Shown: positions 36,612-45,134 of the stretch, in pieces | Position numbering within the stretch: the stretch's first letter is position 1 | Layout of the letters: every line of letters starts with the position of its first letter | Origin: JAJVHZ01 sp041395385 | GTDB taxonomy: Bacteria > Pseudomonadota > Gammaproteobacteria > JAJPIJ01 | Direction: 5' to 3' | DNA: 64,000 bases | Assembly: GCA_041395385.1 (NCBI GenBank) | Contig: JAWLAN010000006.1 | Coordinates: 434,001 to 498,000 of the forward strand | The notes under the pieces: generated by a model | What the model was told of the DNA's origin: nothing | Databases searched by the model: none | What the model saw: the letters and a program-made list of their open reading frames with translations, nothing else | Program-made: the position numbers and the translations under genes

Positions 36612-37685
36612 ATGTGCCCTCAGCCGGAGCCCCGCAGCGAAGGACGGCCCCACGAAGCCGGCAGGCCCATGCTGTCGGTGCAGTTCGTGCTGCTCCCGCA
36701 CTTCACCCTGCTGCCGTTCTCGGCCTTCATCGACGCCCTGCGGCTGGCGGGCGACGAGGGCGATCTGAGCCGGCAGATCAATTGCACGTGGACGATCGCC
36801 GCGGCCTCCAAGGATCCGGTGTGCTCCAGTTGCGGCGTGGCGATCACGCCCTGGGAGACCTTCGGCGATCCCCGGCGCTTCGACTACGTCGTCGTCTGCG
36901 GCGGGCTGCTGCATCGCGGGCCGCAGACCGACGCGCCGACGCTCGCCTACCTGCGTCTGGTCGCCGCCGCCGGGGTGAAGCTCGTGGGCCTGTGCACCGG
37001 CAGCTTCGCGCTGGTGCGCGCGGGCCTGATGCGCGGCCGGCGCTGCTGCGTGAGCTGGTACCACTACCAGGATCTGCTGCGCGAGTTCCCGGGCGTACAG
37101 GCGGTGGCGGATCAATTGTTCGTGGTCGACGGGGATCGCATCACCTGCGCCGGCGGCCAGGGCGCCATCGACGTCGCCGCCTGGATCATCGAGCACCACT
37201 GCGGTCATGCCTGGGCGCAGAAGAGCCTGCGCATCATGCTGGTGGACGGCGCGCGCCCGCAGACCGCGCCGCAGCCGCACCCGCCGCTCACCGAGGCCGC
37301 GCGCGACGACCGGGTGCGCCGCGCGCAGCTGCTCATCGAGCAGAATCTCGGGGAACCGCTGAGCGTGGCGGAGCTCGCCACGCGGCTGTCGCTGTCGAAG
37401 CGGCAGCTGGAGCGCCTGTTCAAGGAGGAACTCGGCATCGGGCCTCTGGACTACGATCGCCGCTTCCGCCTCAACTACGGCCTGTGGCTGCTGTGCCACA
37501 CGCGCCGCACGGTGACGCAGATCGCGCTGGACTGCGGCTTTGCCGACAGCTCGCACTTCACGCGCGCCTGCCGGCAGGCCTTCGGCCGCACCCCGGGGCA
37601 GTTGCGCGACGAGCGCGCGCTCGCAACGCCGCCCGCGGGCGATCTTCCCGCGGCGCTGGCGTCGGGCTCCGTGCCGGTGCATTGA
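36612..37685 (+). CDS. GlxA-family AraC regulator divergent from soxB
   Basis: A 357-residue protein with a PfpI-like N-domain (VQFVLLPHFTLLPFSAFIDALRLA, with VVVCGGLLHRG and GLCTGSFALVRAGLMRGRR) and a C-terminal AraC domain (LSVAELATRLSLSKRQLERL, IALDCGFADSSHFTRACRQAF). It is distinct in sequence from the other two GlxA-type regulators here. Its position between the sox and dgc operons points to control of dimethylglycine or sarcosine use. Confidence 0.88.
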   Translation: MCPQPEPRSEGRPHEAGRPMLSVQFVLLPHFTLLPFSAFIDALRLAGDEGDLSRQINCTWTIAAASKDPVCSSCGVAITPWETFGDPRRFDYVVVCGGLLHRGPQTDAPTLAYLRLVAAAGVKLVGLCTGSFALVRAGLMRGRRCCVSWYHYQDLLREFPGVQAVADQLFVVDGDRITCAGGQGAIDVAAWIIEHHCGHAWAQKSLRIMLVDGARPQTAPQPHPPLTEAARDDRVRRAQLLIEQNLGEPLSVAELATRLSLSKRQLERLFKEELGIGPLDYDRRFRLNYGLWLLCHTRRTVTQIALDCGFADSSHFTRACRQAFGRTPGQLRDERALATPPAGDLPAALASGSVPVH

Positions 37686-37735
37686 TGGCGGCCGCGCCTG
37701 CCGCCGCGGCGGTTGGCGCAATCTGACAAGTGCAT

Positions 37736-37747
37736 GTCGCGGGCGAC
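37736..37747. promoter_or_regulatory. GTCGC/GCGAC dyad upstream of dgcA
   Basis: GTCGC and GCGAC are separated by 2 bp, within the wider TGTCG...CGAC pattern, about 115 bp before the dgcA start. A related TGTCG-N5-CGACA dyad precedes the corrinoid operon at 46454. It is a candidate regulator site, but it is short and G+C-rich, so chance occurrence is possible. Confidence 0.35.
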
Positions 37748-37861
37748 GCGCCCGGGGAGGTGGGCGCGGTTCATCATGCGAATCGACGAAGTCCCGGTAT
37801 CGGCTCCGGCGCGCGGCCCGACACGAGGCGCGTGCCGACGTAAGGAGAGTGGCGAGCGAGC

Positions 37862-39904
37862 ATGGCCCAGTTCGATGCGCTGTTGAAACCCTATTCGTTG
37901 AAGCATCTCACCCTGCGCAACCGGGTGATGAGCACCTCGCACGAGCCCTCCTACACCCAGCAGGCTCGCCTCACCGAGCGCTACGTGGGCTATCACGTCG
38001 AGAAGGCCCGCGGCGGGATCGGGCTGACCATGTTCGGCGGCTCCTGCTGCGTGTCGCCGGACTCGCCGGCCTCCTTCGGCCAGCTGGCCTGCATGGACGA
38101 CTCCGTCATCCCGGAATTCCAGTCCTTCGCCGCGCGCGTGCACGAGCACGGCGCCGCGCTGATGATCCAGTTGACGCACATGGGCCGGCGCACGCGCTGG
38201 GACGCGGGCGACTGGCTGCCGCCGGTGTCCTCCGGCAACCGCCGCGAGCCGGCGCATCGCTCCTGGCCCAAGGAGATGGAGGAACACGACATCCGCCGCG
38301 TGAAGCGCGACTACGCCGAGGCCGTGCGCCGCTGCAAGGAGGGCGGACTCGACGGGCTGGAGCTCTCCGCCGCGCACGGGCATCTCATCGATCAGTTCTG
38401 GTCGCCGTCGGCGAACAACCGCCACGACCGCTACGGCGGCTCGCTCGCGAACCGCATGCGCTTCGGCCTGGAGGTCTTCGAGGAGATCCGCAAGACCGTC
38501 GGCGATGACTACATCGTCGGCATCCGCATGTCGGGCGACGAGATGATCGACGAGGGCCTGTCGCCGCAGGACTGCCTGACGATCGCCAGGACCTATGCCG
38601 AGAGCGGCATGGTCGATTTCATCAACGTGCTCGGCGGCTCGGCCGCGGATTTCCGCGCGCTCGCCAACTGCATCCCCGAGATGTGGTCGCAGGTGGCGCC
38701 GTATCTGTACCTGCCGAGCGCGATCCGCAACGAGGTCGGCGTCCCGGTCATGCACGCCGGCAAGATCCCGGACGTCGCCACCGCCGCGCGCGCGATCGAG
38801 GACGGCCACGTCGACCTGGTGGCGATGACGCGGGCGCAGATCGCCGATCCGCACCTGGTGCGCAAGCTGATGGAGGATCGCGTCGACGACATCCGCCAGT
38901 GCGTGGGCGCCGGCTATTGCATCGATCGCATCTACATCGGCAAGGACGCGCTCTGCATCCAGAACGCCGCGACCGGCCGCGAGCAGACCATGCCGCACGA
39001 GATCCCGCGCGGGCAGCAGCACCGCAAGGTGGTGGTCGTGGGAGGCGGGCCGGCGGGGCTGGAGGCCGCGCGGGTGTGCGCGGCGCGCGGTCACGCCGTG
39101 GTGCTGTACGAGGCGCAGCCGAGGCTCGGCGGCCAGATCGCGCTGGCCGCGCGCGCGCCGTGGCGCGAGTCCTTGAGCGGCATCGTGCGCTGGCTCGAGC
39201 TGCAGGTGCGCAGGCTGGGCGTGGAGGTGCGGCTCGGTACGCCGGCGACCGTCGAGGCCGTCGCCGCCGACGAACCCGACACGGTCGTCATCGCCTGCGG
39301 CGGCCGGCCGCGCTTGGAGGACTGGCTGAAGGGCAGTGAGCACGCACTCAGCGTCTTCGACATCCTGGGCGCGCGGGTGCCGCCGGCGCCTTCGGTGCTG
39401 ATGTACGACGACAACGGCCAGCACCCCGGCCCCTCGTGCGCGGAGTTCCTCGCCAACGCCGGCAGCGCGGTGGAGTTCGTCACCCCCGATCGCATGCCCG
39501 GCGAGGAGCTCGGCGGCACGAACATCTGGCCGCACATGCGCAACCTCTACGACAAGGGCGTGATCTTCTCCCCCGATCTGCGCCTCACCGAGATCTACGC
39601 CGAGGGCGAGAAGAAGATTGCGGTCCTGCGCAACGAGTACACGCTGCGCGAGGAGGAGCGCGTCGTCGATCAGGTGGTGGTCGAGCACGGCACGCTGCCG
39701 GTGGACGATCTGTATCTCGCGCTGCGCCCGGGATCGGTGAATCTCGGCGAGACCGACCTCGCCGCCCTGCTCGCGGGCCGGCCGCAGGAGGTGCGGAGCA
39801 ATCCCGCCGGCCGCTACCAGCTCTTCCGCGTCGGCGATGCGGTGGCCAGCCGCAACATCCACGCCGCCATCTACGACTCGCTGCGCCTGTGCAAGGACCT
39901 CTGA
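37862..39904 (+). CDS. dgcA: Dimethylglycine demethylase subunit DgcA
   Basis: A 680-residue old-yellow-enzyme-like flavoprotein of the TMADH/DgcA group, which oxidatively demethylates dimethylglycine to sarcosine with DgcB. The N-terminal barrel has LRNRVMSTSHEPSYT, LMIQLTHMGRR, SAAHGHLIDQF and NNRHDRYGGSL. The C-terminal half has an FAD/NAD fold (VVVVGGGPAGLEAARV). The Fe-S region reads C347-VGAGY-C353, then C365, so the second of the four cluster cysteines seen in TMADH is Ala350. It is the first gene of dgcA-dgcB-etfA-etfB. A 256-bp gap with a palindromic element separates it from dgcB. Confidence 0.93.
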   Translation: MAQFDALLKPYSLKHLTLRNRVMSTSHEPSYTQQARLTERYVGYHVEKARGGIGLTMFGGSCCVSPDSPASFGQLACMDDSVIPEFQSFAARVHEHGAALMIQLTHMGRRTRWDAGDWLPPVSSGNRREPAHRSWPKEMEEHDIRRVKRDYAEAVRRCKEGGLDGLELSAAHGHLIDQFWSPSANNRHDRYGGSLANRMRFGLEVFEEIRKTVGDDYIVGIRMSGDEMIDEGLSPQDCLTIARTYAESGMVDFINVLGGSAADFRALANCIPEMWSQVAPYLYLPSAIRNEVGVPVMHAGKIPDVATAARAIEDGHVDLVAMTRAQIADPHLVRKLMEDRVDDIRQCVGAGYCIDRIYIGKDALCIQNAATGREQTMPHEIPRGQQHRKVVVVGGGPAGLEAARVCAARGHAVVLYEAQPRLGGQIALAARAPWRESLSGIVRWLELQVRRLGVEVRLGTPATVEAVAADEPDTVVIACGGRPRLEDWLKGSEHALSVFDILGARVPPAPSVLMYDDNGQHPGPSCAEFLANAGSAVEFVTPDRMPGEELGGTNIWPHMRNLYDKGVIFSPDLRLTEIYAEGEKKIAVLRNEYTLREEERVVDQVVVEHGTLPVDDLYLALRPGSVNLGETDLAALLAGRPQEVRSNPAGRYQLFRVGDAVASRNIHAAIYDSLRLCKDL

Positions 39905-39978
39905 GCATGCCGTTTACCAGCAAGACGTTGCCCGGAGACTTTGGCGTGACTCGGACAGCCGCGGCGCCCATGTGTGAG

Positions 39979-40106
39979 GACCCTCGCCGGTCTCGTTCGG
40001 CGCGCCTCGGCGCCGCGCGCAGCATGGACGTACGAGCACGGCGCCGCGGTAGCCAGCGATTCATGGATGAATCGCTGGCGGTAGCCGAACGAGACCGGCG
40101 AGGGTC
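39979..40106 (+). repeat. Palindromic element C, family 1, between dgcA and dgcB
   Basis: The outer arms are a perfect 23-bp inverted repeat (39979-40001 with 40084-40106). The core is CGCGCCTCGGCGCCGCGCGC, AGCATGGACG, ACGAGCACGGCGCCGCGGTA. The variable hairpin is an 11-bp perfect stem CCAGCGATTCA/TGAATCGCTGG with loop TGGA (40053-40078). The tail is GCGGTAGCC. As RNA the whole element would form a long bulged rod in the middle of the dgc transcript. Confidence 0.9.
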
Positions 40107-40160
40107 ACCTGCGACGATCGCCGCGGCTTCCGAATACGCGCCGAGCATGAACACGCAACG

Positions 40161-42038
40161 ATGACCAACCCGTCCAACATCGCCTGGCTGTTGATCATCA
40201 CCGCCGCCGTCGCGGCCGTGGGCGCATGGCGGCGCTGGCAGATGTGGCGCGCCGGGCAGCCGGCGACGGTAGACTGGATCGGCGGCCTGCTGGCGATGCC
40301 GCGCCGCTACCTCGTCGACGTGCACGACGTGGTGGCGCGGGAGCCGGCGACCGCGCGCATGCACGTGCACGTGGCCGGCGGCCTGGTCGCGATCCTCGTC
40401 CTGCTCGTGCTCATCTACTTCCTCGACCTGCAATCGTGGTGGCTGCGGCTGGCGCTGCTGGTCGCGGTGCTGATGATGTGGCGCGGGCTGCGCATGCTGG
40501 CGGAGCGCCGCCGCGAGCCGCCGGCGCATCTCTCCCGCGGCAGCTTCCAGCGCCTGCCCGATACCCTGCGACTGCTCGCGATCGGGCTGGGCGTGCTGGC
40601 GGTGTTCCTGGTGCTCGGCAACTGGGACGTGGGCGGGATCATCGGCTTGGCGCTGTTCGTGGTCCTGGCGCTCGGCATGGCAGAACTGGCCGTGGCCACC
40701 TGGGGCGGCCCGCTCAAGCACGCCTTTGCGGGCGCGCTGCATCTCGCCTTCCATCCGCGGCCGGAGCGCTTCAGCGGCGAGAAGCGTTCCACCGCGCTGA
40801 AGCCGATCGATCTCGCCGCGCCGCGCCTGGGCGCGGAGCGGCCGGTGGACTTCAAGTGGAACCAGCTGCTCGGCTTCGACGCCTGCGTGCAGTGCGGCCG
40901 CTGCGAGCGGATGTGCCCGGCCTACGCCGCCGGCCAGCCGCTCAACCCGAAGAAGCTCATCCAGGACCTCGTGCTCGGCTTCAGCAGCCAGGGCGACGAT
41001 CGCCGCTACACCGGCAGCGCGCATCCGGGGCAGCAGCCCGGCGAGCCGACCGCGGCCATCGTGCCGGAGCTGGTGGCGCCGGAGACGCTGTGGGCCTGCA
41101 CCACCTGCCGCGCCTGCGTCTACGAGTGCCCGATGATGATCGAGCACGTCGACGCGATCGTGGACATGCGCCGTCACCTCACGCTCGCGCAGGGCGCCAC
41201 ACCGGCCAAGGCGGTGAACGTGCTGGAGGAACTGCGGCAGACGGACAACAGCGGCGGCCAGGACCCGAGGGCGCGCATCGACTGGGCCGTGGATCAGCGC
41301 CTGCGGCTGATGCGCGACGTGCGCCAGGCCGACGTGCTGCTGTGGCTGGGCGACGGCGCCTTCGATCGGCGCGTGCAGCGCACGCTGCGCGCCCTTTTCA
41401 AGCTGCTGCGCGCCGCCGGCGTGGACTTCGCCGTGCTCGGCGAGGAGGAACTGGACTGCGGCGATCTCGCCCGCCGCCTCGGCGACGAGGCGACGTTCCA
41501 GTCGCTCGCCCGCCGCAACCTCGCCATCCTCGAGCGCTACCGGTTCAATCTGATCGTCACCGCCGATCCGCACGCCTATCACAGCCTGAAGAACGAATAT
41601 CCGGCGATGGGCGGGCACTATCGGGTGATGCACCACACCGGCTATCTCGCCGAGCTGCAGCGGCAGGGACGGTTGAAGCTCGCCGCGAGCACCGACGCCC
41701 GGCCGGTGAGCTATCACGACCCGTGCTATCTCGGCCGCTACAACGGCGAGATCGAGGCGCCGCGCGCGCTGCTCGGCGCGCTGGGCGTGCCGCTGAAGGA
41801 GATGGCGCGTTCCGGCCTGCGCGCGCGCTGCTGCGGCGGCGGCGGCGGCGCGGCGATCACCGACGTGCCGGGAAGACAGCGGATCCCGGACATGCGCATG
41901 GAGGACGCGCGGGCAGCGGGCGCGGAGATCCTCGCCGTGGCCTGCCCGCAGTGCACGGTGATGCTGGAGGGCGTGGTCGGCCCGCGTCCGGAGGTCCGGG
42001 ACGTTGCCGAGCTGCTCGCCGAGGCCGTCGTCGAATGA
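40161..42038 (+). CDS. dgcB: Dimethylglycine demethylase subunit DgcB, membrane-anchored Fe-S protein
   Basis: A 625-residue electron-transfer subunit. The N-terminal third holds several hydrophobic helices (IAWLLIITAAVAAVGAW, VAILVLLVLIYFLDL, LLAIGLGVLAVFLVLG). Two 4Fe-4S clusters follow, with cysteines in CVQCGRCERMCPAY and CTTCRACVYECPMMIE. HdrD-like CCG domains close the protein (HDPCYLGRYN, RARCCGGGGGAAITD, CPQCTVMLEG). It would take electrons from DgcA towards the respiratory chain, possibly through the ETF encoded next to it. Family members are known from Pseudomonas dgcAB loci. Confidence 0.92.
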   Translation: MTNPSNIAWLLIITAAVAAVGAWRRWQMWRAGQPATVDWIGGLLAMPRRYLVDVHDVVAREPATARMHVHVAGGLVAILVLLVLIYFLDLQSWWLRLALLVAVLMMWRGLRMLAERRREPPAHLSRGSFQRLPDTLRLLAIGLGVLAVFLVLGNWDVGGIIGLALFVVLALGMAELAVATWGGPLKHAFAGALHLAFHPRPERFSGEKRSTALKPIDLAAPRLGAERPVDFKWNQLLGFDACVQCGRCERMCPAYAAGQPLNPKKLIQDLVLGFSSQGDDRRYTGSAHPGQQPGEPTAAIVPELVAPETLWACTTCRACVYECPMMIEHVDAIVDMRRHLTLAQGATPAKAVNVLEELRQTDNSGGQDPRARIDWAVDQRLRLMRDVRQADVLLWLGDGAFDRRVQRTLRALFKLLRAAGVDFAVLGEEELDCGDLARRLGDEATFQSLARRNLAILERYRFNLIVTADPHAYHSLKNEYPAMGGHYRVMHHTGYLAELQRQGRLKLAASTDARPVSYHDPCYLGRYNGEIEAPRALLGALGVPLKEMARSGLRARCCGGGGGAAITDVPGRQRIPDMRMEDARAAGAEILAVACPQCTVMLEGVVGPRPEVRDVAELLAEAVVE

Positions 42039-42048
42039 GGACCCGGAC

Positions 42049-43155
42049 ATGAGCGCATCCCGCCCGCCGCGCCTGCGCCGCGATCCGCGCGCCGGGCGCG
42101 TCCTGCAGCCGCGCGCCGACGGGCGCGTGCGCGTGCTGCGGGGCGAGGGCGCCATCGCCGAGGCGCCGGCGAGTGTGCCCACGATCGTCCCCGCGGCGGC
42201 GGCGCGCGTGCGCACGATCGAGCAGCCGGCGTACCTCATCCTCGTCGTGCCCGACGCGGTCGACGGCCGGCTCTCGGCCCAGGACCGCGATCTCATCGGT
42301 CTCGGCCGTGCCATGGCCGACGCGGGCGGCGGCGCGGTCTGCGTGGCCACCTTCGCGGCGCCGCTGGAGGATCTCGGCGTGGGGGGCGCCGACCGGGTCG
42401 TGGATCTCGGCGCGGCGGGCGATGCCCCGGAGCGCCGCGCCGGCATGCTGCAGAGCTACATCGAGCGCGCCCATCCACGTCACGTGCTGTTCCCCGAGAG
42501 CGACTGGGGCGGCGGCGATCTCGGCCGGCGCCTGGCCGCGCTGACCGGCTCGCCGGTCGCGACCTCCGCGTGGCGCGCGGACCTCGGCACGGTGTCGCGG
42601 CGCGCCGTCGGCGGCACGCGCGAGGTGAGCATGGCCACCCCGCGCATCCTGCTCGTCGAGCCCGACGTGGGCGACGCGGTGACCGGCGAGCGCCACGAGG
42701 CCCGGGCCATGGATGCGCCGGCGGCGCCCGATCTTGCCCCGCGCGTCCTCGATCGCGGGTTGCGGCCGTACGATCCGCAGTCCGTCGCGCTCGAGGAGGC
42801 GGAATTCATCCTCGCCGCCGGCAACGGCGTCAGCGACTGGCCGGCGTTCCACGAGCTGGCCGAGGCGCTCGGCGCGAGCGAGGGCGGCTCGCGCGTGGTG
42901 GTCGACGCCGGCGCGCTGCCGCGTCACCGGCAGGTCGGCGCGACCGGCGCCATCACCACCGCGCGCTGCTACATCGCCCTCGGGATCTCCGGCGCGCCGC
43001 AGCACCTGCAGGGCATCGGCGCGTGCGAGCACGTCATCGCCGTAAACGTCGATCCCAACTGCGACATGATGAAGCGCGCCACGCTGGCCGTGATCGCCGA
43101 CGCGCAGGCCGTGATGCGCGCCCTGCTCGAGCTCTGCCAGGACAAGGGAGGCTGA
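42049..43155 (+). CDS. etfA: Electron-transfer flavoprotein alpha subunit (dgc-linked)
   Basis: A 368-residue ETF alpha subunit. The N-terminal ETF domain is diverged and preceded by an Arg-rich, Pro-rich extension (about residues 1-50). The C-terminal FAD-binding domain is typical: FILAAGNGVSDWPAFHELAEALGA is interrupted by a short linker, then VVVDAGALPRHRQVGATG, YIALGISGAPQHLQGI and VIAVNVDPNC. It starts 10 bp after dgcB. It should accept electrons from DgcA or TMADH flavins. Confidence 0.9.
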   Translation: MSASRPPRLRRDPRAGRVLQPRADGRVRVLRGEGAIAEAPASVPTIVPAAAARVRTIEQPAYLILVVPDAVDGRLSAQDRDLIGLGRAMADAGGGAVCVATFAAPLEDLGVGGADRVVDLGAAGDAPERRAGMLQSYIERAHPRHVLFPESDWGGGDLGRRLAALTGSPVATSAWRADLGTVSRRAVGGTREVSMATPRILLVEPDVGDAVTGERHEARAMDAPAAPDLAPRVLDRGLRPYDPQSVALEEAEFILAAGNGVSDWPAFHELAEALGASEGGSRVVVDAGALPRHRQVGATGAITTARCYIALGISGAPQHLQGIGACEHVIAVNVDPNCDMMKRATLAVIADAQAVMRALLELCQDKGG

Positions 43156-43159
43156 TCGG

Positions 43160-43936
43160 ATGGACACTGCCGCAGGCGTGCAGGTCGTCACTCTGATCTC
43201 GGTCGGGCGTCATCCCGTGAGCGGCCGCCCGCGGCGCTCGCCGCTGGACGCGCGCGCCGTGGAGCTCGGTCTGCGCATCCCGGGTGCACGGCAGGTGCTG
43301 CTGCATGCCGGGGACGCGGGCGCCGGGGTGTTGCGGGAATACCTGGGGATGGGTGTCGAGACCTTGCACGTCGTGCCATGCGGGCCGCGCGACGACGTCA
43401 TACCGGCCCTGCGCGCGCCGCTGGCGACGTTGCGCCCGTCGCTGATCTTGACCGGCGTGCGCGCCGAGGGCGCCGAGGACTCCGGCATGGTGCCTTACCT
43501 GATTGCGCAGTCCCTCGACTGGCCGATCGTGGCGCAGGTGGCGGACGTGGTGATCGGCCGCGACGGCAAGGCCACGGTGGTGCAGGCGCTGCCGCGCGGG
43601 CGGCGCCGCGAGATCGAGGTGGCGCTGCCCTGCGTGCTGGCGGTCGGGATGGGCGCGCCGACGCCGAGGCCGAGCGCCTACGCCAGGGCGCGGCGCGGGC
43701 GCATGGCCGAGGTGAGCGTCGCGCCGGTGGGCGACGCGCGCCGTGACGGCTGGCAGGAATCCCCGGCGCGCGCCCGCGGCAAGCGCCTGCGCATGCCGAA
43801 GGGCGGATCAGCCGCGGCACGGCAACAGGCCGCCACGGTGGTGGTCGCCAGTGGCGGTGCGGTGCTGCAGCCGGACACGCCTCGGGAGGCCGCCCGCGCG
43901 ATCCTCGAATACCTGCGGCGCGCCGGCGTGCGCTGA
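43160..43936 (+). CDS. etfB: Electron-transfer flavoprotein beta subunit (dgc-linked)
   Basis: A 258-residue ETF beta subunit with the AMP-binding region reading LILTGVRAEGAEDSGMVPY in this divergent paralogue. VALPCVLAVGMGAPTPRPS aligns with the usual LPAVVT...NEPRYPS block. The sequence is far from housekeeping EtfB, as expected for a dedicated methylamine-catabolic ETF. It lies 4 bp after etfA and ends the dgc transcription unit. Confidence 0.88.
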   Translation: MDTAAGVQVVTLISVGRHPVSGRPRRSPLDARAVELGLRIPGARQVLLHAGDAGAGVLREYLGMGVETLHVVPCGPRDDVIPALRAPLATLRPSLILTGVRAEGAEDSGMVPYLIAQSLDWPIVAQVADVVIGRDGKATVVQALPRGRRREIEVALPCVLAVGMGAPTPRPSAYARARRGRMAEVSVAPVGDARRDGWQESPARARGKRLRMPKGGSAAARQQAATVVVASGGAVLQPDTPREAARAILEYLRRAGVR

Positions 43937-43950
43937 CGCGGCTCGCCGGC

Positions 43951-43985
43951 GGTTACTATACAAACAGCGGGAATGTATAGTAACC
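43951..43985. promoter_or_regulatory. Perfect 12-bp inverted repeat overlapping the nucleotidyltransferase promoter
   Basis: GGTTACTATACA (43951-43962) and TGTATAGTAACC (43974-43985) are perfectly complementary around an 11-nt spacer. The right arm contains TATAGT, a good -10 hexamer, only about 14 bases before the ATG at 43995, so the mRNA leader would be a few bases at most. The site is strikingly A/T-rich for this region and has no T-run, so an operator is a better reading than a terminator for etfB. Confidence 0.7.
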
Positions 43986-43994
43986 TCGGTTCGG

Positions 43995-45035
43995 ATGAGG
44001 TTCGTCGAACTTTCATTGTCGGCGCAGACCGCCTACTCCGAACTCCTCGCCCAGGCGCAGACCTTCGAGATCTCCAGCGCCCTGGCCGGTCTGGTGGGCG
44101 CGTTTCACAGGCGCACCATCAAGGGTCGCCGTTACTGGTATTTCGGCTACCGCGACATCGATCAGAAGCTGCGGATGGTGTACGTGGGTCCTGACGGGGA
44201 GCGGGTGCGCGCGCTCGTGGAGCGATTCAAGGAGGTCCGACGCGAAAAGCCGCTCGCACCCGCTGCGCGCGCCGCCATCGCTACGGGGTGCGTGCCGGCC
44301 ACGCCGAAGCATTTCCGCATCATCAAGCGACTGGCGGAGTACGGTTTTTTCCGCGCCGGCGGCATCCTGATCGGCACCCATGCCTTCCTCGCGCTCGGGA
44401 ATGTACTGGGGGTGCGGTGGCTCGATGGTGCGACAACGCTGGATGTGGATTTCGCGCATGCGGGCCGGAACATCTCCATTGCACTGCCCGCCGATCTGAG
44501 GATCGGCGGGCACGGTGCACTCGAGTCGCTGGAGGTGGGTCTGCTGCCGATTGCGCAGTTCGACGGCAGGGCGGGCGCGCGATACCGAGATCCGCGCGAT
44601 CAGGAACTGCGGCTGGATTTCGTCACCACCATGGTCCGTGGCAAGCGCGACGTGGTGATGAGGAATTTGAACCTGGCGCTGCAGCCGTTGAAGTTCATGG
44701 AGTTCTCGTTGACGGAGACGACGCATGGCTGTGTGTTCGCCAATGCGGGCGCCTGCGTGGTCAACCTGCCGGCGCCGGAGCGATACGCCGTGCACAAGCT
44801 CATCGTCTACGGCGAGCGCGCCGTCAGCGAGCGCGCCAAGGCGACCAAGGACCTGCTGCAGGCGGCCAGTCTCGCGAGCTACTTTCTCGACCGAGGCCAG
44901 GCGGAGGTCTTCAATGCGGCGTGGCGCGATGGGACGGCGCGCGGGAAGGGATGGCATCGCCGCGCGGAGCAGGGGCGCAAGGCGCTGTTGCGCATTGCCC
45001 CCGAGCTTTCGGCGAACGCACTGTGGCGGACATGA
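43995..45035 (+). CDS. GSU2403-like nucleotidyltransferase-fold protein
   Basis: A 346-residue protein with a helical N-terminal part (LSLSAQTAYSELLAQAQTFE, AFHRRTIKGRRYWYFGYRDI) and a nucleotidyltransferase-like centre (FFRAGGILIGTHAFLALGNV, TLDVDFAHAG, where DVD could hold the metal ligands). The C-terminal region has VNLPAPERYAVHKLIVYGER and DLLQAASLASYFLDRGQ. This pattern fits the GSU2403-type family, whose function is unknown. It resembles AbiEii-like enzymes in layout. It stands alone between the dgc and corrinoid operons with its own inverted-repeat promoter, so it may be a defence or toxin-like insert. That is inference. Confidence 0.7.
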   Translation: MRFVELSLSAQTAYSELLAQAQTFEISSALAGLVGAFHRRTIKGRRYWYFGYRDIDQKLRMVYVGPDGERVRALVERFKEVRREKPLAPAARAAIATGCVPATPKHFRIIKRLAEYGFFRAGGILIGTHAFLALGNVLGVRWLDGATTLDVDFAHAGRNISIALPADLRIGGHGALESLEVGLLPIAQFDGRAGARYRDPRDQELRLDFVTTMVRGKRDVVMRNLNLALQPLKFMEFSLTETTHGCVFANAGACVVNLPAPERYAVHKLIVYGERAVSERAKATKDLLQAASLASYFLDRGQAEVFNAAWRDGTARGKGWHRRAEQGRKALLRIAPELSANALWRT

Positions 45036-45134
45036 GCGAATCGGCGGTATGGGAACCGACGGGCGGGACGTGCAATGCATGCCGTCGCGCGTCGGCCAGC
45101 GTTGGGACTTGCAGCTGATGCGGAGGATCGTGTC

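Noticed and set aside
39585..42446. About 950-codon minus-strand frame
   Set aside because: It is antisense to dgcA, dgcB and etfA and crosses element C. Its composition is typical of a shadow.
43951..43985. Terminator for the dgc operon
   Set aside because: The inverted repeat is A/T-rich with a long 11-nt loop and no T-run on either strand, and it overlaps a -10-like hexamer.
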